From Faecalibacter sp. LW9 (lineage in GTDB: Bacteria; Bacteroidota; Bacteroidia; Flavobacteriales; Weeksellaceae): a stretch of 64,000 nt of DNA. The translations under genes were made by a program, and so were the position numbers. Positions 1-8,330 of the stretch are shown in pieces. The notes under the pieces were generated by a model. It was not told where the DNA came from and searched no databases. It was given only the letters and a program-made list of their open reading frames with translations. Numbering within the stretch: the first letter of the stretch is position 1; each line of letters begins with the position of its first letter. Location: the NCBI RefSeq assembly GCF_034661295.1, contig NZ_CP141062.1, positions 434,001 through 498,000 on the forward strand. The letters run 5' to 3'.

Positions 1-1
1 T

Positions 2-745
2 AAAGAAATCGATTCTGAAAAAGTCACACAAACAATTGATAAGATAAATGAAGTTTTGAAAGATAAAAAAATCCCATCAAAGATTCGTCAAAAGCTCAAT
101 TATGGAAAGAAAAATTGGTCTAAGAATTTAGAAAAATACAAAAAACAAGAAGAGATTTTACAACAAAGAAATTCTTACTCTAAGACCGATACAGATGCTA
201 CATTTATGAGAATGAAAGAAGATCATATGAAAAATGGTCAGCTAAAACCCGCTTATAATCTGCAAATCTCCACGAATAAACAGTATATTTTACATTATTC
301 TATTCACCATAATCCAACCGATACAAAAACTCTAAAACCTCATTTAGCAGGTTTTGAGCAGCATTACCATAGAACTCCAAAAGAGCTTGTAGCCGATGCG
401 GGCTATGGCTCAGAAGAAAATTATAACTTGCTTAAATCAAAAAAGATAAAACCTTACGTAAAATACAATTACTTCAGAAAAGATCAAAAATCAGGACAAA
501 TTACTTCTTCAGAGAGCAATCCCAAACTGGCTAAAATAAGAGAAAAAGCATATAAACTTCTCAATACAGTGAGAGGTATCAAACTCAGAAAACAAAGATG
601 TCACGATGTTGAACCAGTTTTTGCCGAAATAAAACACAACAAAAACTTTAAACGATTTATGTTAAGAGGAGTTGATAAAGTCGAAATTGAAGTCGGCTTA
701 CTTGCTATTGCTCATAACTTAAAGAAAATGGCGAAAATCACCTGA
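2..745 (+). pseudogene. IS1182-like transposase, C-terminal part, internally deleted
   Basis: DDE transposase of the IS1182/IS5-related group, cut by the left window edge: the frame is open back to base 2, so a TTG start at 56 is not the true start. It aligns along its length with the second copy at 15456-16992. The shared motifs MRMKEDHM, DAGYGSEEN and DVEPVFAE are present and hold the expected acidic residues. Against the second copy it lacks about 65 residues after KYNYFRKDQ, and these contain the CP and CEGC cysteine cluster. The deletion keeps the frame. The two copies differ throughout, so they are different elements rather than recent duplicates. Probably inactive. Confidence 0.85.
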
Positions 746-847
746 AAAAAGTTCATTTTACCATCATTTTTACATTTTTTGCTTATTTAATTCAATTTTG
801 AACTATTAAATTACAAAATTAGATTCATCAGATAAAATACAAAAAAA

Positions 848-880
848 AGAGACTGTCTTTTGAGACAGCCTCTTTTTTAT
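848..880 (+). repeat. Right end of the first IS1182-like element, also a terminator-like hairpin
   Basis: The arms 848-858 and 863-873 pair with one mismatch around a four-base loop and are followed by a T run. Read on the minus strand the right arm gives GAGGCTGTCTCAAAA, which matches both ends of the second IS copy (15336 and 17085). So it is probably the IS terminal repeat, and it also looks like a rho-independent terminator. Confidence 0.6.
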
Positions 881-918
881 TTATAAATTTGATGAACTAA
901 CATCTACTAAAATATATT

Positions 919-1935
919 ATGAAAAAAATCTTGGTAACGGGTGGTTTGGGGTATATCGGATCGCATACTGTTGTCGCATTACAAAATGCTGGATATGAAG
1001 TCATCATTATTGATGATTGTTCAAATGCAGAAGAAAATTTCTTGGAACGTATCACTTCGATTACACATCAAAAACCTGCTTATTTTAAAATTGATTTGAA
1101 GGATGAAAATTCTGTTCGTGATTTTTTTCAAACGCAACATGTGGATGGAATTATTCATTTTGCAGCCTATAAAGCCGTAGGTGAATCGGTTCAAAAGCCT
1201 TTAATGTATTACCGTAATAATTTAGTGGGACTTATAAATGTATTAGAATCGATGCAAGATTTTAATGTCGATAATATCATTTTTAGTTCATCTTGTACAG
1301 TTTATGGTCAGGCTGACCATATGCCAATTGATGAGCAAACACCATTAAAGAAGCCCGAATCACCTTACGGAAAAACGAAACAAATGGGCGAAGAAATTTT
1401 AGAAGATTTCTCAGCTGTATCTGGTAAAAATGTAATTTGTTTACGTTACTTCAATCCAGTAGGAGCTCACGAATCGGCTAAAATTGGAGAGTTACCTAAA
1501 GGTATTCCAAACAATTTGGTACCTTATGTGACACAAACGGCAGCAGGTATTCGCGAATGTTTATCAGTTTGGGGTGATGATTATCCAACTCGTGATGGAA
1601 CTGCAATTCGTGATTATATCGACGTAAATGATTTGGCAGATGCACATGTAAAAGCGATGTCTCGTTTAATCGAAAATAAAAATAAATCGAATTTAGAATT
1701 CTTTAACTTAGGAACCGGAACTGGTTCAACAGTTTTAGAAGTTGTAAATGCATTTCAGGATGCAAATAATATAAAAGTAAATTACCAAATTCAGGGTCGT
1801 CGTGAAGGCGATATAGTAGAAGCGTATGCAAATAATACGTTAGCTAAAACAGAATTAGGTTGGGAACCAACAGTTTCTTTAGAAGAGTCTTTACGTAATT
1901 CTTGGAAATGGGAACAAGGTTTAAGAGCTGAATAA
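919..1935 (+). CDS. galE: UDP-glucose 4-epimerase
   Basis: Interconverts UDP-glucose and UDP-galactose in the cytoplasm, supplying precursors for surface polysaccharides. The 338-residue protein is the usual GalE length. It begins with the NAD-binding GGLGYIGSHT glycine motif of the extended short-chain dehydrogenase fold, and has the SSSCTVYG serine region and the catalytic YGKTK (Tyr-x-x-x-Lys). The C-terminal substrate-binding half includes RDYIDVNDLADAH. It stands alone directly downstream of the IS end, with a good terminator 13 bases after the stop. No clear promoter was seen, so the IS end may have displaced or supplied it. Confidence 0.95.
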   Translation: MKKILVTGGLGYIGSHTVVALQNAGYEVIIIDDCSNAEENFLERITSITHQKPAYFKIDLKDENSVRDFFQTQHVDGIIHFAAYKAVGESVQKPLMYYRNNLVGLINVLESMQDFNVDNIIFSSSCTVYGQADHMPIDEQTPLKKPESPYGKTKQMGEEILEDFSAVSGKNVICLRYFNPVGAHESAKIGELPKGIPNNLVPYVTQTAAGIRECLSVWGDDYPTRDGTAIRDYIDVNDLADAHVKAMSRLIENKNKSNLEFFNLGTGTGSTVLEVVNAFQDANNIKVNYQIQGRREGDIVEAYANNTLAKTELGWEPTVSLEESLRNSWKWEQGLRAE

Positions 1936-1948
1936 TATAATTTTAAAA

Positions 1949-1978
1949 AAATCCGAAGACAATGTTCGGATTTTTTTA
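1949..1978. terminator. Bidirectional terminator between galE and the NlpE-like gene
   Basis: Perfect 9-bp stem (1949-1957 with 1965-1973), seven-base loop, A run before it and T run after it. It can end both converging genes. Confidence 0.85.
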
Positions 1979-1981
1979 TTT

Positions 1982-2470
1982 CTATTTCTTTTTCAAAATA
2001 TAATGCTCTGCTAGATTACCTGCTATTTTTTCACCTTCCTGATCTAAGATAATTAAACGATCTTCACCAACAATAAAATTAAATTCTCCATTGTCTTTCG
2101 TTTTAATTTTTATTTTTCCACCATCAGCAGACCATTTAAAAGTACCGGTTTCCTCAGATTTCGTATTTTTATTCAAATACTCTTGCGTCAGTTTAAAAGT
2201 TTCATCTTGGTGCAATTCTACTATGGTATGTATCCCTTCACAATCTGCACAAGGCAAAGTTCCGTGATAAGTTCCATTCCAATCCAACGAAAGACGTGAA
2301 TTATGCTCATCTATTTTTAGACCCGAATCATCGTTAGGCAATGTTGTGTCATTATTTACAACTGTTAGAGTATCTTGATTTCCACTTGTAGAAATTATTG
2401 TTTCTGTTTTTTTCTCACAGCTAAAAAGTAGGAAGGAAAGAACGGCAAATCCAAAGATTGATTTTTTCAT
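1982..2470 (-). CDS. NlpE-like copper-resistance-type lipoprotein
   Basis: A 162-residue lipoprotein: the N-terminus has a hydrophobic signal with the lipobox LLFSC, so it should be anchored in the envelope. The mature part carries the NlpE N-terminal pattern: YHGTLPCADCEGI with a CxxC pair, then a stretch on response to increasing signal (ELHQDETFKLTQEY) and a W-x-x-D-G-G-K segment. In enterobacteria NlpE senses surface or copper stress and signals to Cpx; Bacteroidota homologues keep only this small domain and their role is unknown. It converges on galE across a shared terminator. Confidence 0.8.
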   Translation of the reverse strand: MKKSIFGFAVLSFLLFSCEKKTETIISTSGNQDTLTVVNNDTTLPNDDSGLKIDEHNSRLSLDWNGTYHGTLPCADCEGIHTIVELHQDETFKLTQEYLNKNTKSEETGTFKWSADGGKIKIKTKDNGEFNFIVGEDRLIILDQEGEKIAGNLAEHYILKKK

Positions 2471-2552
2471 ATGATATTAAATTGTTTGTTTTGAAAGAAT
2501 TACAATAGTTGTTCCATTTTGAAATTCTAGATGTTAAATTTTAACATGAAAG

Positions 2553-2577
2553 ACAATGACTTTAATTACAATGACTT
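2553..2577. repeat. Short direct repeat ACAATGACTT x2 upstream of lipA
   Basis: Two identical 10-base copies (2553-2562 and 2568-2577), 15 bases apart, lie 42-66 bases before the lipA start. They follow a near-palindrome TGTTAAATTTTAACA at about 2532-2546. Could be operator elements for lipA or the divergent lipoprotein gene; no binding protein is suggested by the sequence. Confidence 0.3.
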
Positions 2578-2618
2578 CTCAAAATTAATTGTAAATTAGC
2601 CTTTCGAAAAAGTAACGT

Positions 2619-3488
2619 ATGAGTGTTGAGTTAAGACCGGACGGAAGAGTGAAAAAACCAGAATGGTTACGCGTAAAGTTGCCTACAGGTAAAAAACATA
2701 AAGAATTAAGAGGTTTAGTGGATAAATACAAGCTAAACACCATTTGTCAAAGTGGAAGCTGTCCAAACATGGGAGAATGTTGGGGAGAAGGAACGGCGAC
2801 CTTTATGATCTTAGGAAATGTTTGTACACGTTCTTGTGGTTTTTGTGGGGTAAAAACAGGTCGTCCAGAGCAAGTGGATTGGGCTGAACCAGAAAAAGTA
2901 GCGCGTTCGATTAAATTAATGAAAATTAAACATGCCGTTTTAACATCTGTGGATCGTGACGATTTGAAAGATATGGGGTCTATCATTTGGGCCTAAACCA
3001 TTCGTGCAGTACGTCGCATCAGTCCAGGTACAACCATGGAAACATTAATTCCAGATTTCCAAGGCATCGAAAAACACATCGACCGTATCATCGAAGCGGG
3101 ACCGGAAGTTTTATCACATAATATGGAAACGGTTCGTCGTTTAACACGTGAAGTTCGTATCCAAGCGAAATACGATCGTTCGTTAGAAGTTTTACGTTAT
3201 GCAAAAGAGGCAGGTCAACGTCGTACAAAGACAGGAATTATGCTTGGTTTAGGTGAAACAGAAGATGAGGTTTTCGAAACAATTCAAGATGTAGCGAATG
3301 CCAATGTAGATGTGATTACAATTGGTCAATATTTACAACCAACAAAACAACATTTACCATTAAAAGAATTCATTACACCAGAACAATTCAAGAAATACGA
3401 AGATTTTGCACGTGGATTAGGATTCCGTCACGTTGAATCAGGACCGTTGGTTCGTTCTTCTTACCATGCAGAAAAACATATTCTATAA
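2619..3488 (+). pseudogene. lipA: Lipoyl synthase interrupted by an in-frame TAA
   Basis: Radical-SAM enzyme that inserts two sulfurs into protein-bound octanoyl groups to make lipoate for pyruvate and 2-oxoglutarate dehydrogenases. The first 125 codons hold the auxiliary-cluster cysteines ([12 protein letters not shown]) and the SAM-cluster motif CTRSCGFC. Codon 126 (2994-2996) is TAA, and the same frame then continues without any indel through TIRAVRR, PDFQG and the C-terminal RSSYHAEKH to 3488. One base change restores 289 residues, the normal length. From memory of flavobacterial homologues the lost codon is probably GAA (WAET). The distal part could restart at ATG 3036 but would lack all iron-sulfur cysteines. 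A true nonsense mutation, read error or readthrough cannot be told apart here. Confidence 0.9.
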
Positions 3489-3510
3489 AAGAGTTTATCA
3501 ATTATATTTA

Positions 3511-3543
3511 AAAGAGCTACAATTTATTGTAGCTCTTTTTTTT
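3511..3543 (+). terminator. Terminator after lipA
   Basis: Perfect 11-bp stem (3511-3521 with 3528-3538), six-base loop, followed by T8. It lies 22 bases after the lipA stop. Confidence 0.9.
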
Positions 3544-3567
3544 ATTTTTAATGAAATTAACATCAAG

Positions 3568-4368
3568 ATGAAAAAACTTTTTTATTTACTATTCGTACTT
3601 AGTTCTTTTGTACAAGCTCAGGTTTATGAAGTAAAATTAGAATTACAGCATCATACCAAATATACACCTGAATATATTGAAAAATTTTTTGGAAATATTA
3701 AAGATGTGGAAGCAAGAAAATGGAACATCGAACAAAATGAAAATCCTAAACCATTAGATTATTTAATTTATTCATCTGAAAAAGAATATAATTCCATCGA
3801 ACAAGAGAAAATAGATAACGCTCAAGATACAAAAGGAGGATTGAAAAAATCTGTAGCAGGTTTACCTTTTGGATTAACATATTCAGATTTTAATACCAAT
3901 GAGAATTATCGAGAAGTAGATGTTTATGGTAAAAAGTATATCGTTAAAAATCCTATTGAAAAATTAACTTGGGAATTGACGAATGAAACCAAAGAAATTT
4001 TAGGTTATAAAGTTCATAAAGCAAAATCAAAGTATAAAGCTGGTCAAATGGTTTATGATGTTGAAGCTTGGTTTACAAAAGATATAGATTTTAAATTTAT
4101 GCCAATTGCAGTACAACCTTTGGATGGTTTTGTATTAGAAATGAATTTATTTATGGAAATTCCAGAAGTAGGAAGAATGGATAATTTTATTCGTGTACAA
4201 AACATTAAACCAAATGTCAAAAACTATAAATTCAAAAATCCTTTAAAAGCGGATAAAAAATCTAAACTACAAATTATATCGCCACAAGAATTAAGTGATA
4301 TTTATGACGAAGCCAATCGTAAACGAAACGAAATGTTTAATCAAGAAAGTTCAATTGACAAAAAATAA
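3568..4368 (+). CDS. GLPGLI-family secreted protein
   Basis: The start at 3568 is chosen because it gives a clean signal peptide (MKKLFYLLFVLSSFVQAQ) and lies after the lipA terminator; the longer frame from 3433 overlaps lipA and should be ignored. The 266-residue product has the layout of the Bacteroidota GLPGLI family: a variable N-terminal half, then WELTNETKEILGYKVHKAKS and an AWFTKDIDF segment that normally precedes the GLPGLILEI motif. Here that motif is changed to PLDGFVLEM. A separate GLPFGL occurs earlier. Exported, probably periplasmic; function of the family is not established. Confidence 0.75.
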   Translation: MKKLFYLLFVLSSFVQAQVYEVKLELQHHTKYTPEYIEKFFGNIKDVEARKWNIEQNENPKPLDYLIYSSEKEYNSIEQEKIDNAQDTKGGLKKSVAGLPFGLTYSDFNTNENYREVDVYGKKYIVKNPIEKLTWELTNETKEILGYKVHKAKSKYKAGQMVYDVEAWFTKDIDFKFMPIAVQPLDGFVLEMNLFMEIPEVGRMDNFIRVQNIKPNVKNYKFKNPLKADKKSKLQIISPQELSDIYDEANRKRNEMFNQESSIDKK

Positions 4369-4724
4369 ATTGAACGCCTTACAACTGAAGACAATCGAAC
4401 AATCACCATACAAACACCGAACAAACTTCCTTGGTGAACCGATTGAAAGGGCAATATATAGTAGGATTAAAGCGTCTTAAGGCAGCATAAAGGCGACATA
4501 AAGGTAGCATAGAAGAATGAGGTATTTCAAAAAGTGTTCTTTAAAAATATGAAATATTGAAAGAATAAAATGATTCAATAATTTAATAGGTTATATATGA
4601 GTTTTCATATGTTTCTAACGATAATAATAATTTGAAAAAGCATTCTATTAAGCTTTTAGAACTGTTTAGAAAATGTTTGGATTTATAATAGCGTCCGATG
4701 GAGAAAGTTGTTAATAAAAATTAA
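4369..4724. other. Intergenic region with a three-fold 11-bp tandem repeat
   Basis: About 350 bases with no convincing gene. A 61-codon frame from 4295 to 4480 is mostly overlap with the preceding gene and has no family features. The only structure seen is at 4479-4511: AAGGCAGCATA, AAGGCGACATA and AAGGTAGCATA, three head-to-tail 11-base units. The rest is AT-rich without a terminator-type hairpin. Confidence 0.6.
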
Positions 4725-4753
4725 TTTGAAACGCTTTAAACTTGTTACCTTTA
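4725..4753 (+). promoter_or_regulatory. Putative cinA promoter
   Basis: TTTG at 4725-4728, a 17-base spacer and TACCTTTA at 4746-4753, close to the Bacteroidota -33/-7 pattern (TTTG, TAnnTTTG). It ends 22 bases before the cinA start. Confidence 0.5.
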
Positions 4754-4775
4754 GTGGAGCAAGTTTTTTTTAGTT

Positions 4776-6035
4776 ATGAAAACCAAAGCAACCTTAATAA
4801 CAATTGGAGACGAAATCTTAATCGGGCAAATTGTCGATACCAATTCGGCTTTTATTGCACAACAACTTAACCAAATCGGAATTGAAGTCGAAGAGATTCT
4901 TTCGGTCAAAGATGAATTATTCCATATTATCGAAGCATTTCAACGCGGAATAGACCATTCCGATATCATCATCGTCACAGGTGGTTTAGGACCAACAAAA
5001 GACGATAAAACAAAAAATGCATTGTGTCAATTTTTGGATTGTGGGTTAGTTCGGGAAGAGAAAGTCTTGGAAAATATTGTGCAACTTTTTGCGGCAAGAG
5101 GATATACCAAAGAATTAAATCACTTGAATCAAGACCAAGCGTTAATTCCAGAACAATCAACTTTTATTCAGAACCGATACGGAACAGCACCGTGTTTATG
5201 GACCGCTTTTCAAGATAAAATCATCATCAACCTTCCAGGCGTTCCGTTTGAAATGAAAGGGTTGATGCGCGATGAAATTATGCCAAGATTAAAAGAACAA
5301 TTTAATTCGGAAGTGATTGTTCATCGTGATATTTTGGTCAGTGGAATTCCGGAAAGTGAATTGGCAATTTTAGTAGAGGAGTGGGAAAATAAAATTCCAG
5401 ATTTTATCAGTTTAGCCTATTTACCAAATCGAACATCAATCGATCTACGTTTTACAGCCACTGGAACGGATGAGGAACAATTGAAATTAGCAATTCAGGA
5501 ACAAATTGAGCTATTCAAACAAATTGCAGGATCATACATCCTTTCTGAAGTTTCGGGTAAACCTGCTAAAATATTAGGCGAAGTGTTAAAGTACAGAGGG
5601 CTAACCCTATCTACAGCCGAAAGCTGTACAGGAGGAAATTTAGCAACTTTACTCACATCTGTAGCCGGAAGTTCCATGTATTATTACGGGACAGTGGTGT
5701 CCTATGCCACTGCAGTAAAAACAAATGTATTAGGAGTTGATCCAAAAATCATTCAAGAATATACCGTAGTTTCAGCACAAGTAGCCGAACAAATGGCGAA
5801 AGGAGCTTGTAAAGTACTCAATACCGATTTGGCCATTGCCACAACGGGTGTAGCAGGACCTTCAAAAGGCGAAGACGGAAAAGAAGTAGGAACAGTTTGG
5901 GTATCGGTGACCAACGGTACCACGACATTAAATAAAAAATACTTTTACCCGTACATGGACCGCGAAGATTTGATCAAAACCGTGTCCAATAATGCGTTGA
6001 ACCTTGCCATTCAATTTGTACGAGAGAATTATTAA
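4776..6035 (+). CDS. cinA: CinA-family protein (NMN deamidase-related)
   Basis: A 419-residue two-domain CinA. The N-terminal molybdopterin-binding-type domain has GDEILIGQIVDTN and VTGGLGPTKDD; the C-terminal CinA domain has ESCTGGNLATLLTSVAGSS and ATTGVAGP, the region associated with nicotinamide mononucleotide deamidase activity in PncC. Probably acts in the cytoplasm in pyridine nucleotide salvage; the old competence label rests on other phyla. Length and domain order are normal. The stop is followed after 11 bases by the 225-bp repeat array rather than a simple terminator. Confidence 0.9.
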   Translation: MKTKATLITIGDEILIGQIVDTNSAFIAQQLNQIGIEVEEILSVKDELFHIIEAFQRGIDHSDIIIVTGGLGPTKDDKTKNALCQFLDCGLVREEKVLENIVQLFAARGYTKELNHLNQDQALIPEQSTFIQNRYGTAPCLWTAFQDKIIINLPGVPFEMKGLMRDEIMPRLKEQFNSEVIVHRDILVSGIPESELAILVEEWENKIPDFISLAYLPNRTSIDLRFTATGTDEEQLKLAIQEQIELFKQIAGSYILSEVSGKPAKILGEVLKYRGLTLSTAESCTGGNLATLLTSVAGSSMYYYGTVVSYATAVKTNVLGVDPKIIQEYTVVSAQVAEQMAKGACKVLNTDLAIATTGVAGPSKGEDGKEVGTVWVSVTNGTTTLNKKYFYPYMDREDLIKTVSNNALNLAIQFVRENY

Positions 6036-6045
6036 TTGAACCTCT

Positions 6046-7003
6046 TCAGCTTGAGTGTTTCATTGTATCCATCAGATAAAAGGAAATGTATCGAGAACTA
6101 AGATAATTTTTCGTCTAATTTCTCGATACAATTTTCTTTTCTATCGAAAAGAAAATCACTCGAAATGACGATTTGTCAAGGTGAATTCATTTCAGCTTCA
6201 CATCTTAGAGATGCACTATGAGATCCTGAAACGAGTTCAGGATGACTTAATTTACCTCATAAATAATTCGTCAGCTTGAGTGTTTCATTGAATCAATCAG
6301 ATAGAATGAAATGAATCGAGAACTAAGATAATTTTTCGTCTAATTTCTCGATACAATTTTCTTTTCTATCGAAAAGAAAATCACTCGAAATGACGATTTG
6401 TCAAGGTGAATTCATTTCAGCTTCACATCTTAGAGATGCACTATGAGATCCTGAAACGAGTTCAGGATGACTTAATTTACCTCATAAATAATTCGTCAGC
6501 TTGAGTGTTTCATTGAATCAATCAGATAGAATGAAATGAATCGAGAACTAAGATAATTTTTCGTCTAATTTCTCGATACAATTTTCTTTTCTATCGAAAA
6601 GAAAATCACTCGAAATGACGATTTGTCAAGGTGAATTCATTTCAGCTTCACATCTTAGAGATGCACTATGAGATCCTGAAACGAGTTCAGGATGACTTAA
6701 TTTACCTCATAAATAATTCGTCAGTTCGAGTGTTTCATTGTATCAATCAGATAGAATGAAATGAATCGAGAACTAAGATAATTTTTCGTCTAATTTCTCG
6801 ATACAATTTTCTTTTCTATCGAAAAGAAAATCACTCGAAATGACGATTTGTCAAGGTGAATTCATTTCAGCTTCACATCTTAGAGATGCACTATGAGATC
6901 CTGAAACGAGTTCTGGATGACTTAATTTACCTCATAAATAATTCGTCAGTTCGAGTGTTTCATTGTATCGATCAGATAGAATGAAATGTATCGAGAACTA
7001 AGA
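6046..7003. repeat. 225-bp tandem repeat array, 4.25 copies
   Basis: Units begin at 6047, 6272, 6497, 6722 and 6947 (the last partial), exactly 225 bases apart and nearly identical. No copy codes for a protein. Each unit has nested inverted repeats: TATCGAGAA/TTCTCGATA (broken to AATCGAGAA in some copies); a perfect 10-bp stem TTTTCTTTTC/GAAAAGAAAA with loop TATC (6357-6380 in unit 2); and ATCCTGAA/TTCAGGAT with loop ACGAG (6448-6468). Differences cluster at the unit start (CAGCTTGAG in units 1-3, CAGTTCGAG in 4-5). Unit 4 has one base change that breaks the last stem. It resembles a REP-like structured intergenic element that was amplified in place. Confidence 0.95.
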
Positions 7004-7074
7004 CGAGAATTAAATCGCTTTATATTTTAAAAGTACTGATCAATTCTTCAATTTTAAAAAATCTTAAATCACAT

Positions 7075-7106
7075 AAAGTCTATTTAATTAATAGACTTTA
7101 TATTTG
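7075..7106 (+). promoter_or_regulatory. Perfect inverted repeat abutting a -7 element (operator candidate)
   Basis: AAAGTCTATT (7075-7084) and AATAGACTTT (7090-7099) form a perfect 10-bp inverted repeat with a five-base spacer. TATATTTG (7099-7106), a full match to TAnnTTTG, begins on its last base. No T run follows, so it is not a terminator. The position suits a repressor site covering the promoter of the transporter that starts at 7123. The implied leader is only about 10 bases. Confidence 0.55.
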
Positions 7107-7122
7107 AGGCAAATTAGTATGA

Positions 7123-8286
7123 ATGTTAAAAAAAATAGTAAATAACACCTTATTTCGATTAGTATTAGGTGTAATTACCGGTTTAGTCTTAGGGAATTAT
7201 TTAACAGAAAGTACCATTCAAGTGGTATTGTCCCTTAAATATTTTACAGGACAATTGATTTTCTTCTTAGTACCTTTAATTGTCATTGGATTTATTGTCT
7301 CATCAATCACTAAATTAAACCAAGGGTCCGGTAAAATTGTAGGATTCTCGTTATTAATCGCTTATTTATCATCGGTGGGTGCCGGTTTATTTTCAACATT
7401 TGCCGGATACCAGATTATTCCGAATCTTTCCATCCCAACTTCTGTAGAAACTTTAAAAGAAGTCCCGAAAATTTTATTCCAATTGGATATTCCACCTCTA
7501 TTTTCGGTGATGACCGCATTGGTCATTGCATTGATGTTAGGCATGGGAATTCTAATCACCAAAGCCAAAGAATTAGAAAAGATTTTTGATCAATTCAAAG
7601 ACATTGTGATTCTATTGGTCAATAAAGTGTTGATTCCAATTCTACCCTTTTTTATTGCCGCAAACTTTGCGATTTTAAGTTATGAGGGTTCCATCGAAAA
7701 ACAATTGCCCGTTTTCTTAAAGGTCATTTTAATTGTGATTGTTGGGCATTTTATTTGGATGACATTATTGTATTCGATCGCAGGATTCTATCATAAAACC
7801 AATCCATTCAAATTATTAAAACACTATCCGCCCGTGTATTTAACGGCTGTCGGAACCATGTCTTCAGCAGCAACGTTAGGGGTAGCAGTAAAAGCAGTGG
7901 ACGATAGTAAAGTCATTAAACCAACGATTGCGAACTTCACAATTCCATTTTTCTCGAACACCCATTTGTGTGGATCGGTGTTAACGGAAGTATTCTTTGT
8001 GATGACGGTTTCCCAAGTATTATACGGAACAATTCCCGATGTAGGAACAATGCTAACCTTTGTATTATTATTAGGTATTTTTGCAGTGGGTGCACCAGGT
8101 GTCCCGGGGGGAACAGTCGTGGCTTCATTAGGATTAATTTCAAATGTGCTTGGATTTGATGAAGCCGGTGTAGCTTTAATCTTAACGATTTTTGCGTTAC
8201 AAGACAGTTTTGGTACTGCGTGTAATATTACAACCGATGGCGCATTGAGTATGATTGTGGATCAATATGCGGAAGAAAAAGTTTAG
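7123..8286 (+). CDS. Dicarboxylate/amino acid:cation symporter (DAACS family)
   Basis: A 387-residue inner-membrane transporter of the GltP/DctA family that takes up dicarboxylates or acidic/neutral amino acids with Na+ or H+. It shows about eight hydrophobic segments and, in the C-terminal half, the two family hairpins: the AVGTMSSAATLGVA serine-rich motif, GAPGVPGGTVVASLG, and the QDSFGTACNITTDGA segment that forms the substrate and cation site. Substrate cannot be assigned. Slightly shorter than DctA (about 420). Single gene behind an operator-like inverted repeat. Confidence 0.85.
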   Translation: MLKKIVNNTLFRLVLGVITGLVLGNYLTESTIQVVLSLKYFTGQLIFFLVPLIVIGFIVSSITKLNQGSGKIVGFSLLIAYLSSVGAGLFSTFAGYQIIPNLSIPTSVETLKEVPKILFQLDIPPLFSVMTALVIALMLGMGILITKAKELEKIFDQFKDIVILLVNKVLIPILPFFIAANFAILSYEGSIEKQLPVFLKVILIVIVGHFIWMTLLYSIAGFYHKTNPFKLLKHYPPVYLTAVGTMSSAATLGVAVKAVDDSKVIKPTIANFTIPFFSNTHLCGSVLTEVFFVMTVSQVLYGTIPDVGTMLTFVLLLGIFAVGAPGVPGGTVVASLGLISNVLGFDEAGVALILTIFALQDSFGTACNITTDGALSMIVDQYAEEKV

Positions 8287-8330
8287 CAATATTTATATAA
8301 TTAAAACGTTAGTTTATTTATATTAATTAT

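Noticed and set aside
3433-3567. Longer N-terminus of the GLPGLI-type gene overlapping the end of lipA
   Set aside because: It crosses the lipA terminator and lies before a clean signal peptide at 3568.
4295-4480. 61-codon frame after the GLPGLI-type gene
   Set aside because: Its first 74 bases are a shadow of the preceding gene, and the remainder has no family features or ribosome-binding context.
6046-7003. CRISPR array
   Set aside because: The period is 225 bases and whole units are identical; there is no short-repeat and unique-spacer alternation, and no cas gene.
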